This document shows positions 11,151 to 23,260 of a stretch of DNA of 64,000 nt, in pieces; the first letter of the stretch is position 1, and every line of letters begins with the position of its first letter. The position numbers and the translations under genes were made by a program. This DNA is from Podocnemis expansa (taxonomy: Eukaryota > Chordata > Testudines > Podocnemididae). The notes under the pieces were generated by a model. The model searched no databases. It was not told where the DNA came from and saw nothing but the letters and a program-made list of their open reading frames with translations. The stretch covers positions 3,542,772 through 3,606,771 of the forward strand of contig ML682038.1 in NCBI GenBank assembly GCA_007922195.1, read 5' to 3'.

Positions 11151-14067
11151 ATGCCCGGGAGCATGTTTAGGCAAAGCACATAGCAAGCTTGAATCTAAAT
11201 CTATGGCAATCCAGGGGATGCCACACACGGACCATGCTATTGTGTATTAAAAGTTCCTTAGTGTACAAATGTGTTCAAGGCCACCCCAGTGAAATTGGTG
11301 ATACTGCTTTAGCAAAATATTCTTAGATCCTACATGGAGGAGGCTTATCTATAATTTTTCTTAAAAAACAGAAATTCCACCATAATTAATTTAGTGGTCT
11401 TCTTGCCTCTTTTGGGATCATTAAGAAACCACCTTCAGGACACATATACGAAGGGACGTCTAGCAGATCTAAGTGCTTCAAGCCACGAGAGATGCTTTTC
11501 CTGCACTAAATAAGAAAGAAGAATGAGGATGCAAGTGAGGGCAATAAGTTAAATATAGACTCTAGAGTGACCAGGAGGAGAGAAGATGGCAACAAGTTGG
11601 AGGAACTGACATGGCACAAGAAGAGGCACAATAGACATTTGGTGTGAGTATTCCATTCTGCTACAGAACAAGTTGCGTTGCTTCAGCTGGAAATGCCAGA
11701 AAAATAAGAGAAAGCAGACCTCCCATGTACCAAAGTGTTTTCCCAGAGGGATTTGCACCTTAGCAGCATTTCACCTGATAGTCATGATCTATTTACCTTC
11801 AGAACACGCTGCATTTTTAAGCAAGTAATTGACGAAAATGCTGCTAGAGGTGTATTGTGTAGAAAGAGTGTACACATGGACAATGTACAGTGTTTACTGT
11901 TAGACGGTTTCTTTAGTTATTTGTTAGATTTTGTGCAGCTGCTGGAGCTGGATTTTCTGTTGTTGCTTGAAAGTATTAATTGTCTTTTTAATCAGTGGTC
12001 AGGTCTGTCTCCAATGAGACAAAGGCTGCCCCTTGTGATTTAAGTTTCTTCTTTGTGATTTGCTGCCACAGCTGGTGATCAGTGGAGGTATCAATGCTAG
12101 ATAGTTCTCAGTGCAATAGAAAGAGGGTGATTGGCAGGACGTTTTCTGAAAGAGTCTGTGTCTCTGGAATGGCCTCCCACCACTAATCTGTGGATGGATA
12201 CTTTGTATTTTTGTCAGGGAAGAGAGAAATAAATGATAAACAGATATATAGAGCACACAGCCTGAAAAGCTTCCCATTTAGTTCTGTAACTTAATATTGT
12301 ACTAAGCCTAAGTTTACTATTGTACTAATGCTCTGATCACTATAGTTCTATTTTCAAAAATAAATGAAAAAATATTAAGGGTGAACACATGTATTATATA
12401 GAAATTAGCACTAACTTATCTGTATTTGAAATTCAAAACTTTCTCAAGAAATATTGTTCTCTTTCACTTCATCCTATGTCCTGATCATTATATAAATTAG
12501 CTGCTGAAACTGCTCTCCCCCAAAGGGCAGCAAAAGAATGGGAGTTTGATGATGATAGAAACCCCTTGTCATATGTAGCCCTGTGGTTTGGTGGGCTAAA
12601 CATTCACTTGGTGAGTTACAGAGGCCTAAATGATCAGCTAGTTTTATAGGTTTCTATCAATGAAAAGAACATAAGCACATTTGACAGCAACTGTGGTAGA
12701 ACTACTTAAAAACACTAAAACTGCAATAATTAAAGGTCTTTCTAAATTATGCTAGCCTAACAGTCAGAAATGTCCTATAATTTACGTATCTAGAGATGTA
12801 ATCAGACAATAAATGCCTAAGTATTTCAGAAACTAATAAAGCTGGTGAATTTAATGACTCTAATAAATCTTTAGCAGTGGCTATTCCATAAGCGATTTCC
12901 ATCGCAGCATAAAGTGTTCTTCAGGGTCTCTGCTGAAACTGGTTTCTGTACAAAGATATGCTGATGCTCATCATTGGGGACAATTACTGACTAATAATGG
13001 TATTTTTCAGTATATCCCCTCTTCACTCATCATCCCAGTCCCCTTAATGAGTTTTGGCTTCACTACAGGAAGTAATTACACATCCCTCATTAAGGCCAGA
13101 TATGGATTTCCATGTTGACTTACATATTCCATAATAATGCACTGTAGGAACGGGCATAAACACAAAGGCTTAGCACAGTGTTACTGCAGCATTGGCTGCC
13201 TTAAAAGAAGATACCATACCATTTTGATAAGGAGCAATAGATTAATATGTTCATGATTCATAACTGATACATAGACTTGCTTGTGTAACCCTAGACTCAG
13301 AAGTGTTAGTAAACAGTGTAGCAGCCTCACTGTAACCCACAATATAATCCTGGATTCAGAAGCCTAACATGAAACCAATTTAAGTTTCATAATTGATACC
13401 ACAGAAAACATACCTGAACCAGGTAGATCTGACCCATGGGATCTGCCACTGCTACCAGTGGCCATTTTCTCCCTTATCTCTTTCTTCTGAACCAAATACA
13501 ACTGAAACCTAGAGCTTAATCTTAAGATTTATAGCCACCATGTGAACTAAAAGTGTCTTCAACACCTCAATAGCCTTAAAAGAAAGATCCAACAATGATT
13601 TCCTAGGATCCTTTAAGCATGTTAGCCTTATCAGACAAGGCAGTTGGAACTGAAACAAGCCACTTAGTCTTTCAATCTGATGCTAAGCAGCAAGAACTTT
13701 CTTAAGCAGGGGCACCTGAAGTCTGTTCTGTCTCTCTTTATGAACTCTTAGTGTGAAAGTCTGACAAACAGCAGACTCAGAACATCAGTAACCATCTCTG
13801 AGGCAATCAGTACTCAACATGTCATGAGAGATGCTGGTAATACATCTGAGAATGAGGTGCCCCTCTTAAAACTGAGCTGCTTCTGCTTTAGGTCTGCCAT
13901 CATATGGAATAGAACTTTAAACCAAACTCAAAATCACTATAATAAACTCTGTAATAAACTTATACTAAAAGCAAACAACAAATCTCTAAAGTCACCTAAT
14001 ACAAGAGAAAACCCTCTGGTCTGATGGGCCAAAACAGTTCACTTCCATCTGGCGCAGTCAGTTGCAG
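11151..14067. other. unassigned sequence
   Basis: Nearly 3 kb with no identifiable gene or repeat. A splice-like segment at 13414-13486 was considered and rejected as an exon because its frame does not fit the exon run. Confidence 0.4.
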
Positions 14068-14230
14068 AGAATGATTACTTATCTGTAATTGTTGTTCTTT
14101 GAGTTTGCTAGTCATGTCCATTCCCAACCTGCGTGTGCACGTGCATGCGTACCACATGCATCAGTGTCGGAAAACTTTTTCCCCTACTACTTCCAGCATG
14201 AGCCATTTTTGCTGCCCCCTGCAATGCTGC
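14068..14230. repeat. left inverted terminal repeat of the older DIRS element
   Basis: It pairs with about 21310-21477 in inverted orientation. Shared phrases include GAAAACTTTTTCC, GTGCACGTGCATGCG against GTGCACACCAGATGC, and CAGCTCCTCTTCC-like sequence. Divergence is high, as expected of an old copy. Confidence 0.7.
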
Positions 14231-14314
14231 ACATATGTGCCTGCAAATAGGCATCACCAGCTTCCTCTCCCTCTCAGTCCCTTTTTCCTGGAACTACGAC
14301 TGAGGGGAAGGAGG

Positions 14315-14415
14315 GTGGGTGTGGAATGGACATGAGAAACATCTTAAAGAACGAGAGCTACAGGTAAGTAACTGTTCTTTCTTCTTCGAGTGCTTCCTCA
14401 TGTTCATTTCCAACT
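14315..14415. repeat. internal complementary region of the older DIRS element
   Basis: Its left half (GGAATGGACATGAG ... CAGGTAAGTAACTGTTC) is the reverse complement of the element's left terminus. Its right half (GAGTGCTTCCTCATGTTCATTTCC) is the reverse complement of the right terminus. In DIRS replication this segment templates closure of the circular intermediate. Confidence 0.7.
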
Positions 14416-14439
14416 TAGCATTGTCTCGAGCTTATTGCA

Positions 14440-14941
14440 TCAAGACACAGTGGGACATGAAGGTATGTGCCGACAACCAAGTATCTGCCCTGGAGAAGTC
14501 CAATAGAAGGAAAATGCACCTGGAAGGCTGCCAATAATGCCTATGATGTCATTGAGCAGGCTTTCAGTGATGCTGGAGGTGTGACCCCAGCTTGCCCATA
14601 GCAGGTCTGGATACAGGCTGTAATTCACCTCAAGAGATGCTGAAAAGAAACAGGTAGCCGCTTTGTTCAGTCTGCACTGATTGGCAAAAAGGTTAATCTG
14701 TTTGAGTGTAAAATGCCAGGGCCTATCGTGCATCAAGAGAATGAAAGCACCTCTCTTCACTGGAACTGTGAGGCTTGGGATAGAAGACAAATAAGAAAAT
14801 ATCTTGGTTAAGGTGAAAATGAGAGGCTACCTTGAGCAGAAAAGCCAGATATGGGTGTAGCTGGACCTTGTCCCTATAGAATACCATGTCGGGTGGTTCT
14901 GACATTAACACTGATCTCAGAAACTTGCCTAGCAGATACAA
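14440..14941 (-). pseudogene. tyrosine recombinase remnant (older DIRS)
   Basis: Frames at 14723-14941 and 14440-14790 preserve the middle of a DIRS recombinase. DMVFYRDKVQLHPYLAFLLK and HLNQDIFLFVFYPKPH align by eye with TVFYKDKVSLRLHPKFLPK and HVNQVIHLPVFYPKPH of the younger copy at 28.2 kb. The catalytic Arg, HxxR and Tyr parts cannot be read in one frame. It is inactive. Confidence 0.75.
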
Positions 14942-15397
14942 TAGCCACCAGAAAGGCTCCCTTCCAGAACAGGTATGTTAGGGGACACAAAGCCATGGGT
15001 TTGAAGGGGGAACCCATGAATCTGGACAGAACCAAGTTAAAGTTTCACTGAGAAAAAGGCTCCCTTACTGAGGGAAAAGGGGATTAGAAGGCCAAACCTC
15101 CTTGCTTCAAGTGGAGCAAGTATTCCAAGATAGCTGGAACCAATGCCTGCCTTGGGGTAATGCCACACTTGGCTGCTGAAAAGGAGAAGCATTTCAATTA
15201 GTCCTATAAGCTGATCTGGTAGAGCCTCCTGCTTTCCAAGAGCATGTGTTGAACTTGGGACAAGGAGGTTTGCTCCTCCTGACTCAGCCATGGAGGAATT
15301 ACGCCACCAGGTGAAGTGAGGCCAGATTGAAGTGAAGTGAAGTAGGCGGCCCTGCTCCTGGGACATGAGGTCTGGTCATAGTGACAGGGACCATTGT

Positions 15398-16904
15398 CTA
15401 GGACCCCTCAAGCTCTGGCAGCATCCCGAAACAATGTTGTCTGGGCCATGATGGAGCCATGAGAATAACTTGAGCTTTGTCCTCTCTTACTTTCAGGAGG
15501 ACCCAGTGAATTAGGGGAATCGGTATGGGGGGCTGGGGGTGACATACAAGAAACTCCCTGCCCAGGAAAAGAGAAAAGCATTGGTAATAGAGCCTATACT
15601 GAGACTCTGATGAGAACAGAAGTGGCAGCACTTCCTGTTTGCCCAGGTAGTGAAGAGGTCCGCCAGGGGATTTTCCCAGATGTGGGTGTCCACCTCCACA
15701 TGGTCAGACTACTTGTGGTGAGAGCAGAAGGATCTGCCAAAACAGTTTGCCAAAGAGTTGTTTATCCCAGGGAGATGCACTACTGTAAGGTGAATACTGT
15801 GAGCAATGCAAAGGTCCCAGAAGTGCACCACCTTCATGCACAGGTCCATGAACTGGTCCTGCCCTGTCTGCTGATATAATACACCATGATGAAGTGCAGA
15901 ATCTGTTCCACTTTGTGGGACAGATGCAAAAGGAAAACAGTACAGGATGGACAGACTGCCCTTAGCTCCCATAAACTGATGCACAGAAGTTGTTCCCGTA
16001 AGTATCCATGTGCTCTGGGTTTGCAGGGAACCCAAGTGGATGTCTCACCCTACGTCCGAAGCACTGGAGATCAGAACTACCAATGATTTGAAGGCTACTC
16101 CTGATAGCACAAGACATACATGTGTTCATCCACCAGCCAAGGGAGGTAAAGATGTCCAGAGGGACCATGAGTATCTTGTCCAGGTGGTGCTAGATCAGAA
16201 AGTACACTGATGCCAACTACATCTGGAGGGGTCTGAGGTGTAATCTGGTATGTGGAACAACATAGGTGCAAGCTGCCACGTGGCCCAGGAGGCTGAGGTA
16301 GAGCTTTGCTTTCATGAGGGGGCAGGCAGAGATGCAGGTTATGACCTTGGACAGTGCCAGGAACCCCTCCCTTGGGAGGGACACACTGGCTTTGGATGAA
16401 ACCAGTAATGCTTCAATGAATTCTATCCACGGCACAGGAACCAACATGGATTACTGTTCATTTATTTTGAGCCCCAGTACCCAGCAGACGTTTCTGGCAG
16501 TTGTGATGCTGGTCTGAACTTAAGATCTTGACCTGCTCTTATGAGCCAGTGGTCCACATAAGATCTTGACTTGCACTCCTTTTCTGTGGAGGTATGGTGC
16601 CAACACCAACATGCATTTGGTGAAGACTTTTGGTGCAGTTGAGGCAATCTCTCCTTCTCGAGGAGCTACTAATGAGAGTGACCCCTGAAGAGGGATGGGA
16701 AAGGAGGGCAGGAAGGCAGGAGTGAGGCAAATTGGAGGATGAAGCCAGTGGCCATTGTATTGAGCACCCATCTGTCTGAATTTCCTCCCATCCCAGGCTG
16801 AGAGGAAGTGGGCCAAACAAGAGAAAGACAGAAAAGGGGGGTGGGTCCGTTAGTGTAATACATAGGTTGTTCTTGAGTGCACCTTCAAAAGGCCTATCTT
16901 CCAC
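15398..16904 (-). pseudogene. RT-RNase H remnant (older DIRS)
   Basis: Blocks in order on the minus strand: sequence before the RT (HFLSAW, and SLFRG at about 16676); TAPKVFTKCMLVLAPYLHRK; a degraded YVDHWLI at the catalytic box where YLDDFLI is expected; LLGHVAACTYVVPHTRLHLR; an RNase H region with CIAHSIHLTVVHLPGINNSL; and a tail with AQVILMAPSWPRQHCFGML. The part of the RT between SLFR and TAPK, holding the first catalytic Asp, is deleted near 16640-16680. Many frame changes separate the blocks. Confidence 0.8.
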
Positions 16905-17491
16905 CTTGATTAGAGTCCAGCTGAGGGGGTGGCTGATGATGAAGGGTCCTGGAGTCTTTCATCATTTTTATTCTTCTGTTTGTAGGAGCCCTTGTGGGGC
17001 TGGTCCCCAGAACTATGCTCCTGCTGGAGCCTGAAGTGCCTCTTAGACAAAGGTGTACACAGGCTAAGGAACCTTAAGGTAGCCCTTAAATCCTCATGCC
17101 ATGGAGCCTGGAGTCCGTCTGCTCAGAAAAGAGGGCTGTGTCATCAAAATGGAGGTCTTGGATGGACTGCTGGACCTCTGATGGCCTATCCAAAGTCTGC
17201 AGCCAAGAAGTTTATCTCACTGATATTGTGGAGGCCATCATCCTGACCACTCAGTCAGCTAAGTCAGAGGACAGTTGCAAGGATGCCCTTGTCACTGATC
17301 TCTCTTCCAAAATGGCCTCAAGGTCCTGTTTAAAGGAGACACTACATCCACAAACTTGTCCAGCAACTGCCATATATTGAAGTGGTATTGACCAAGAAGT
17401 GCCTAATGATTTGCCACCCGTAGCTGTACACTACACGTAGAATAATTTTGTGGACCAATTAAGTCAAATCTTAGTGTTCTTCTGCTTAAGG

Positions 17492-19542
17492 CAGGAGTTC
17501 TCAAACTTTGCGATACTCTGACCCTCTAAAATGATAAATGAATTTGAGTGACACCCCTCCATGAATAAAACTAACGATTTCATTGGGGTTAAGGTTATTT
17601 CCCCCATCACATTCAGAGCCGCATGGGTCCCCCTTTCCCCTCCCCAACCCTTTAGGCTCTCCCACACATTCCCTTTTCTCTGTCCTGTGGGCTCCCCTTA
17701 CTCACACTGGCTCCCAGACCCCTTTCCCTCCTGGGCAGCCCCCCACTGCTTTCCCTGTTGGTGTGGTCCCAGACTCCCCCTTCCCTTGGTGGGCTGCTTC
17801 CAGATCCCCCGCCCTTCCCCTGCTGGGCAACTCCCTGAGCCCCCTTCCCCTGCTGGACAGATCCTAGACCACTACTTTTTCCACTTTCCCTACCTCATGC
17901 AGGCAATCAATCCAGGCTCAGTCACAGGCAGACTGGGCTCCTGCCTTCCCCTCTCCCCCCCCCCCCCCCCCCTTCCCGATCACTGACAATCATTCAGCAT
18001 GTTGACCTTTGGTTGGGCTCAGTTCCTGCTTGCCTTTGATTGGCTCATTTCCCACGTGGGCCCTGGCCACTGTTTCTTTCCTTGTTTGTGGTTTCTGCAT
18101 TGTGCTATCAATCAGATTAGCATGCTGACTGACTGACAGTGATCAAGTGGGAGGGGGGCAGCATGGTGGCTCTCTCAGAAGCCAGGCCCAGTGTGTAACC
18201 AGGGTCTGTGGCCTTCCTCAGAGCCAGAAGAAGAGCCTGAATGCCCCCCAGTCAGACTGGGGAACTGCAGGACCCAGGTCCCAGAAGCAGAAGGGCAGTG
18301 CCAAAGCAGGAAGGGGAAATATAAAAGTCCTAGCCAGCAGCTCAGTAGGGGCTAAGCTGCTGAAGGAGGACATGCCTGTAGGGAGGCAGCCAGAGGGAAG
18401 CAGCTCAGCTCCCACCCAGCCTCCCTGGCCCAAGTGACTGGGAGGCGAGCCCCAAGGCTGCCAACTGGGGAGGTCACCCCAGTGCCCCCATCAGCTGCTC
18501 TGTGATGGGGCCAACCCACAGCTGGAAGAGGAGATGGACATAGACCCCTACAGCTCCTGCAACCTGGAGGAGCTCCCATTGGCAAAGGAGGAGCCACCAG
18601 TGGCGTATGGGCCCTGCAATCTGGAGGAGTTGCCCCTTACAGACAGGTCAGAGGAGCTCCCAGACCTGCCGCCCATGGACCCCAAGGAGTTTGCAAGGAT
18701 CCCCCAATCTATGAGGGCAACCCCAAGGATGGCTATCCCTTCTGGAACTAGGTATCCAGGGCTGGGATGGGAGGAAGTAGCCCAGGGAGAGCAGAGCGCT
18801 AAGCAATGGCTCAGGTCAGCGCGTTTCGGCTGGAGCCCCTCTGACCCAGTGGCAGATTACTCTGCCACTGGATAGGGCCCTGGGCTGGGATGCAGTGGAG
18901 ATGGGTGGGCCTGCATCCCCCTCCTCAACCCCTTCCCTTCTGGGATCACCTTGAGTGCTTACTACTGCCTGAGCTGTCTACTGACTTGGTGCATGCCCTC
19001 CCCGCCTAGGGGCTGGGGCCATTGACTTGGTGCGTGCCCACCCTGGCTAGGGCCAGGGCTACTGACTCTGTGTATGCTCAATTGGCGAAGAGGCTGGGCT
19101 AGAGGTGATGTTCTAGCTACCTGGAAGGACGCCACCCCAGGCTAATTTCCCTGAGCCATCAGTAGGAAGCGCCCTCCTAACCCGCTGAAGACCGCAATCG
19201 CTTACAGTCTGCTGTGACTGAGACTGATTGGTTGGCAGACCACAACAGACCTGGGCTGGGATTGGTTGGAGTGCTTTCTTTGTTCCCCTGTGCTTGACTT
19301 GGATCATGTGAGTGAGATAGATGCCTGCACCTGCTCTGCTCTGCTGGCACCTGGTGTCTGCTGTTTGCTGCTGCAGAAAGCTCCTGGGCAGCAGCTCCAT
19401 GGACCAAATCAGCACCCTTGGCAGGCTGGCTTTGGCACATGGGCCTTAAGTTTAATACCCCTGCTTTAATCAAAGCAAATTAAACTCTAAAAAAATTTTG
19501 CAATCCCCCCGGGGGTCACAACCCACAGTTTGAAAACCCCTG
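17492..19542. mobile_element. 2.05-kb hAT-type element inside the older DIRS
   Basis: The ends are inverted: CAGGAGTTCTCAAACTTTG on the left and CAGTTTGAAAACCCCTG on the right. They are flanked by similar 8-mers GCTTAAGG and ACTTAATG (6 of 8 equal), fitting an aged hAT target duplication. The interior is unusually GC-rich, with a poly-C at 17955-17972. I found no transposase. The interior from about 18140 to 18880 holds the longest open frames and looks like separate captured sequence. Confidence 0.7.
18147..18875 (+). pseudogene. GC-rich open frames inside the hAT, unknown origin
   Basis: Two open frames (18147-18437 and 18534-18875) encode Pro/Glu/Ser-rich sequence. The second repeats the phrase CNLEELPL twice, about 19 residues apart. 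I do not recognise a family. A captured gag-like or host fragment is possible, and an opening due to GC-rich composition is equally possible. Confidence 0.25.
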
Positions 19543-21309
19543 ACTTAATGGTTGAGTTAACTTTCACTTCTTTCCCTCTTCTTGGAAGCAGTGACAACCA
19601 GGGATCCTGACACAAGGTGGATATAAAGTTATTCAAACACTTTAGCCATCACATGGTACTATCTCTCTGGCCTCTTACTGGAGGGGCGCAGAAGGCCAGA
19701 GTCTGCCACAGGGCCTTGGCCAGTTTAACAATCCCTTTCACAGAACAGGAGGGCCACTCTACTAGGGCCTGCAGAGGCCAAAATTCAAAAAAGCTCTTTG
19801 ATTGACTCATTCTTCTCTATTTTGAGGCCCAACTTGGAGGCGACCTTTTTTTCAATAGATCATAGTATGCCCTGAAGTCATCTACCAGCACCGTAGACAA
19901 AGGTTCTGTGATCACTTCTTTCAGAAAGGATGAAGAGCCTCCATCCAAGCTCAATGTACATGAAGTGCCCCAGTTAGGGTTTGAATCTCGGTTGGTGCTG
20001 AACTCTGGGGAATAGGGGAGTAGAGCACCTATGTTCCTCCCCTGGAGCCTGTTTGCAGTTTCCCTATGGCAAAACCCCACCCATAAGGCCACTCCCAGCC
20101 ACTGTTCCTGCAGTCACATTCCCACTGGTGGGATGGGAAGCTGGGCATCAGGACTGAAGCCTGCCTAGTATGAATGACCTCCATGCTGTCTTAGGAGCTG
20201 CCACTGTAAATCAACCAGGGTGATGCTGATCTTGAGTACGTCATGGTGCCAGCAGGAGCTGGTCGATGCACCACCATTGGTGAGAAGAGCACAGAGCCTG
20301 AATGGACGTAACAGAACGGGGTTCTGATCTTTCAGCTTCCTTAGAACTGCTTGTCAAGCAAGGCTGCAGGGCCAGAGAAATATATTGGGAGTCTGGGCAC
20401 CTACATTCTGCATCTACTTGGAGATGTTTGACCTAATCCTGGGTCTCTGGGGACCAGCAGTGGGAACCTAGTCCAGTGTTATCCTGACCCTGGGAGGATG
20501 GTCTTAATTCAGGGGAGCAACTACACACCAGCGAGCAGCAGCTTAACAATGGAGACTTCAAAGATGACCTGTCCACCAACACATCCATCAGTGTCAGTGC
20601 TGAGTCACAGTGCGGCTTCCTGCCATCCCTCAGCACTGGCAGCAGAGGCAGTGCCAAGAGATCCTTCATGGCCTAAAAGACCATTGGCATCAATGGCACC
20701 ACTAAGTGATGAGGGCCTTTGCTGCTCCAAGGGGTCAGAAGAGTGCCTGTCCACCTGTAGCAGAGGCAGGGAGGAGTGGTGGCCTGATATGGGTCTCGCT
20801 TGATCCTCTTTAGCCTTCCCTTCAGGAGAGTGACTTCACTCTGCATGGGTCTTCTTCTGGATCAGAGAGTGACTAGGGCTGAGAAGAGGAAGATGGCACC
20901 AGAGGCACACTGCACACAGAGGGCATTGTGCTTGGCACTGCGTCTGATCTGCCAGGCTTCAACACTATCCTGAGTGCCAATTTCATCCAGATGGCTCAGA
21001 GAGGAATATCTCGAACTTTTTTAGTCCAAAGATGAAAGGTCCTGCAGATTTTACATTTGTCACTGATGTCTGCTTCCCCTGATACTTTAAGCAACTTTGT
21101 TATAGGCCACTCTGTGGCATTTTACACAAAGTGCAAGATTTGAATCCCAGAGAACAGGGCATGTCCCAGTCTTGGAATTCTAACTAACTAGAACTAAGAA
21201 ACAAACTATATGTATGAGAAACAGAGAAGAAATCTTCAAGTTAGAGAAGACTTGAGAAGGCAAGTGACATCCCAGCACTGTCACTGGTGGCAAAAAGGAA
21301 CAGAGGGAA

Positions 21310-21477
21310 GAGGAGCTGGTGACTCCTTATATATGTGTGCACATGTGAACACCTGCAGGGGGCACTGGTGTCAGCTTGTATAGGTACCACTAGAGGAAAA
21401 AGTTTTCTGGCACCAGTGCATCTGGTGTGCACACACACCTAATTTAGGAATGAACATGAGCAAGCACTCAATGGAGG
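21310..21477. repeat. right inverted terminal repeat of the older DIRS element
   Basis: Inverted partner of 14068-14230. It contains GAAAAAGTTTTCTGGCACCAGTG, of which the first part pairs with the left repeat, and ends near GGAATGAACATGAGCAAGCAC. Confidence 0.7.
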
Positions 21478-21696
21478 AGGAATTAAACCAGTAGAGGGTG
21501 TAGCACCCTGTTATGTAGATCTCCTCAATGTCAGACCAACCACAGATGCTTATGACAGAGGAGAGGGTGCTTTTGCACATTTTAGTATGCAATGCCAAGA
21601 GAAAATTCTGTTGTTACATACATCCATTACCTATAAGTGGGAATATTAAGAATCATCTTGAGGATGAACTAGAATTGTGTGTGTGCGCGCATGCGT

Positions 21697-22075
21697 AACA
21701 AGTTTATACATCACATGAGCTTTTGTGGGAGAGAATTCCACTTTGTCAGATGCTTTGAAGATGGGGGAACTTACAGAATGGGAGGAAAATAAATGCAAGG
21801 GAGTGTAAGTTATGGGATCAGGTCCTATTGTAACAGCAAATCAAATCAGTTGTTAAGATATAGACACTGGGAAACAGAGGCAGGTGAGATCAAATCACCT
21901 GTTGTAATGGGAAAAGAATCCATAGTCACAATTTAATCCTGCTTTAAAACAATCAAATCTGCTTATCAGTTCCAATTCTGCCGTTTCTCTTTGAAGTCTT
22001 GAAGTGTGACCTATTTGCTTCAGTACAGTTGTTAACAATCAATCGACAGAGTGATTAGGAAGATTGAAGTGCTCA
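21697..22075 (-). pseudogene. PLE C-terminus and 3' tail
   Basis: On the minus strand the block opens with codons for HFNLPNHSVD, then HTSRLQRETAELELISRFD, the conserved region after the GIY-YIG nuclease of vertebrate Penelope proteins, then GLNCDYGFFSHYNR and the non-coding tail. In-frame stops are present. The tail (TCTGACAAAGTGGAATTCTC and following) is the sequence that recurs as short copies across the window. Confidence 0.8.
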
Positions 22076-22864
22076 TGTCAAGGCTTTTTCCCCACTCTGG
22101 CACTCTGAGTGCAGAAGGTGGGGGCCTCAACAGGCCAGAAAAGCCACTGGCCTTAAAGCCTGCTCTTAAAAGTCTCCAAGGCCTCCAATTCCTGGCCTTG
22201 GAGTGGTATCGCTGCCACCACCCAAATGCAAAAAAACCTCTTGAGACACAGGAAGGCGCACTTGGGAATTCCTCCCTGTGAGGCACTTGCAATCCTCTTT
22301 ATTCCTCTCTCAGGAAAGTGACTGAACTGCAGCTGCAATATGAGCTGGAATGGGAACAGGGTTCCCTTTAGTAGCTGCCTGTGCAGTCTAAGGCACGGAC
22401 ACACAAACCTCTTGCCTTTCAGGACACAGAACCAGAACTTACTTAAAAAGTAAACTCTTTAATCAGAAAGAACAGATAATAAACACAGAGAGTTGCTTCT
22501 CTGGGAATTATCTTAGGTAGTTACAGGGTAGTTGGGGGGGGGGGGAGTTACATGTGCTCAGCACAGAGAAATCCAAAAAACAAGCCAAAAACAAAGAAAA
22601 TACCCTGACCACGTCTAAGTAAACATTCCCTGTTCTACCCACGCCTGGTCAGTACCAAACTTAGCTTATCTCTGGTAAGGATGTTGCTGGATTCTTCCTC
22701 AGGCCCCTCTGGCCTCCTCCTGATCCTCCCAGGAGCTTTGCTGCATCCAAACAGGCACAGGCCAGGCTGCTGTTACAATTCAAAAGCCTGCACTTCATTC
22801 CTATTGGCTGTCCTGGGACTCACTGACCAGAGTGTTAACCCCTTCCTTCCCAAGGGTTATTACA
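22076..22864 (-). repeat. 3' LTR of the Gmr1-like element
   Basis: 789 bp. It differs from the LTR at 25908-26698 by roughly a dozen substitutions, mostly transitions, plus two small indels including the length of a poly-G run near 22535. On the minus strand an AATAAA signal lies within GAGGAATAAAGAGG near 22300. Confidence 0.9.
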
Positions 22865-22875
22865 CACCCCCCAAA
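22865..22875 (-). other. polypurine tract
   Basis: The minus strand reads TTTGGGGGGTG directly before the 3' LTR, the expected place for plus-strand DNA priming. Confidence 0.7.
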
Positions 22876-22989
22876 TCACAGACGGTGCTGGAAAGCCAAG
22901 TGTAGGCTGGACCCACACTGGCTGTGATTTCTTCCTGGGAGTAGGGAAGAACAGGGTTAATACAGTACAATGTACACATACAAAATTCA

Positions 22990-23260
22990 CTACAGGGCAC
23001 ATGATCTCAACTGGGCTCCACTGTTGGTCTGGGCCCTCTCCATCCTAACCACTTTATCTGTGGTATCCCTCTTCCCGGTTGAGGAGTGCACCCAGGCCAC
23101 TGTCTGTATAGATCCTTCTTTCTTCTCCATTCCAGACCTGGCCAACTTGGACATTCTTACCCTCGCCCTCTTTAACCTCAGGGGGCAATGTCTCTTTATA
23201 TGGCCTTGCTCCTGGCACCAGAAACATCTCCTTTGTTTCCTCCAGGCCACAGGTGTCTCT
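22990..23260 (-). pseudogene. extra zinc-knuckle segment downstream of the truncated pol
   Basis: After the stop of the main frame a shifted frame continues with a CCHC knuckle (CFWCQEQGHIKRHC) followed by a basic stretch and a Glu/Lys-rich tail. It is separate from the gag knuckle at about 24500 and from the one at the end of the main frame (CWTCGARGHFRREC, about 23300-23345). A tandem pair of knuckles here is not part of a normal Gypsy pol. Confidence 0.55.

Larger units (their letters stand above)
16905..21150 (-). pseudogene. ORF1 (gag-like) remnant of the older DIRS, split by a hAT
   Basis: Minus-strand pieces at 16905-17480 and 19545-21150 correspond to ORF1 of the younger DIRS: a Cys-rich part near 21040 (KCKIC), a middle part at 19817-20092, and a C-terminal part near 17100-17250. 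The 17492-19542 hAT interrupts it. No piece is long enough to be functional. Confidence 0.55.
14068..21477 (-). mobile_element. decayed DIRS-type tyrosine-recombinase retrotransposon
   Basis: The left end (TTCTTTGAG... CATGTCCATTCCCAACCTGCG) and the right end are inverted copies; the right end read on the minus strand gives GAGTGCTTGCTCATGTTCATT. An internal segment at about 14315-14415 joins the complement of the left terminus (GGAATGGACATGAG) directly to the complement of the right terminus (GAGTGCTTCCTCATGTTCAT). This is the internal complementary region of DIRS elements. Between them, on the minus strand, are a degraded ORF1, RT, RNase H and tyrosine recombinase, in the same order as the better copy at 27.3-33.1 kb. 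Stops, frameshifts, an RT deletion and a 2-kb hAT insertion (17492-19542) show great age. Confidence 0.85.

Noticed and set aside
13414..13486. Minus-strand segment with acceptor (TTGGTTCAG) and donor (GTATGT) and an open frame
   Set aside because: Its length is 73 nt and, in the phase-1 frame used by all eight accepted exons, it hits TAG after 11 codons. It cannot join the run and may be chance.
17561..17986. 141-codon Pro-rich frame
   Set aside because: It comes from a C-rich stretch with poly-C inside a hAT element, and no family is recognisable.
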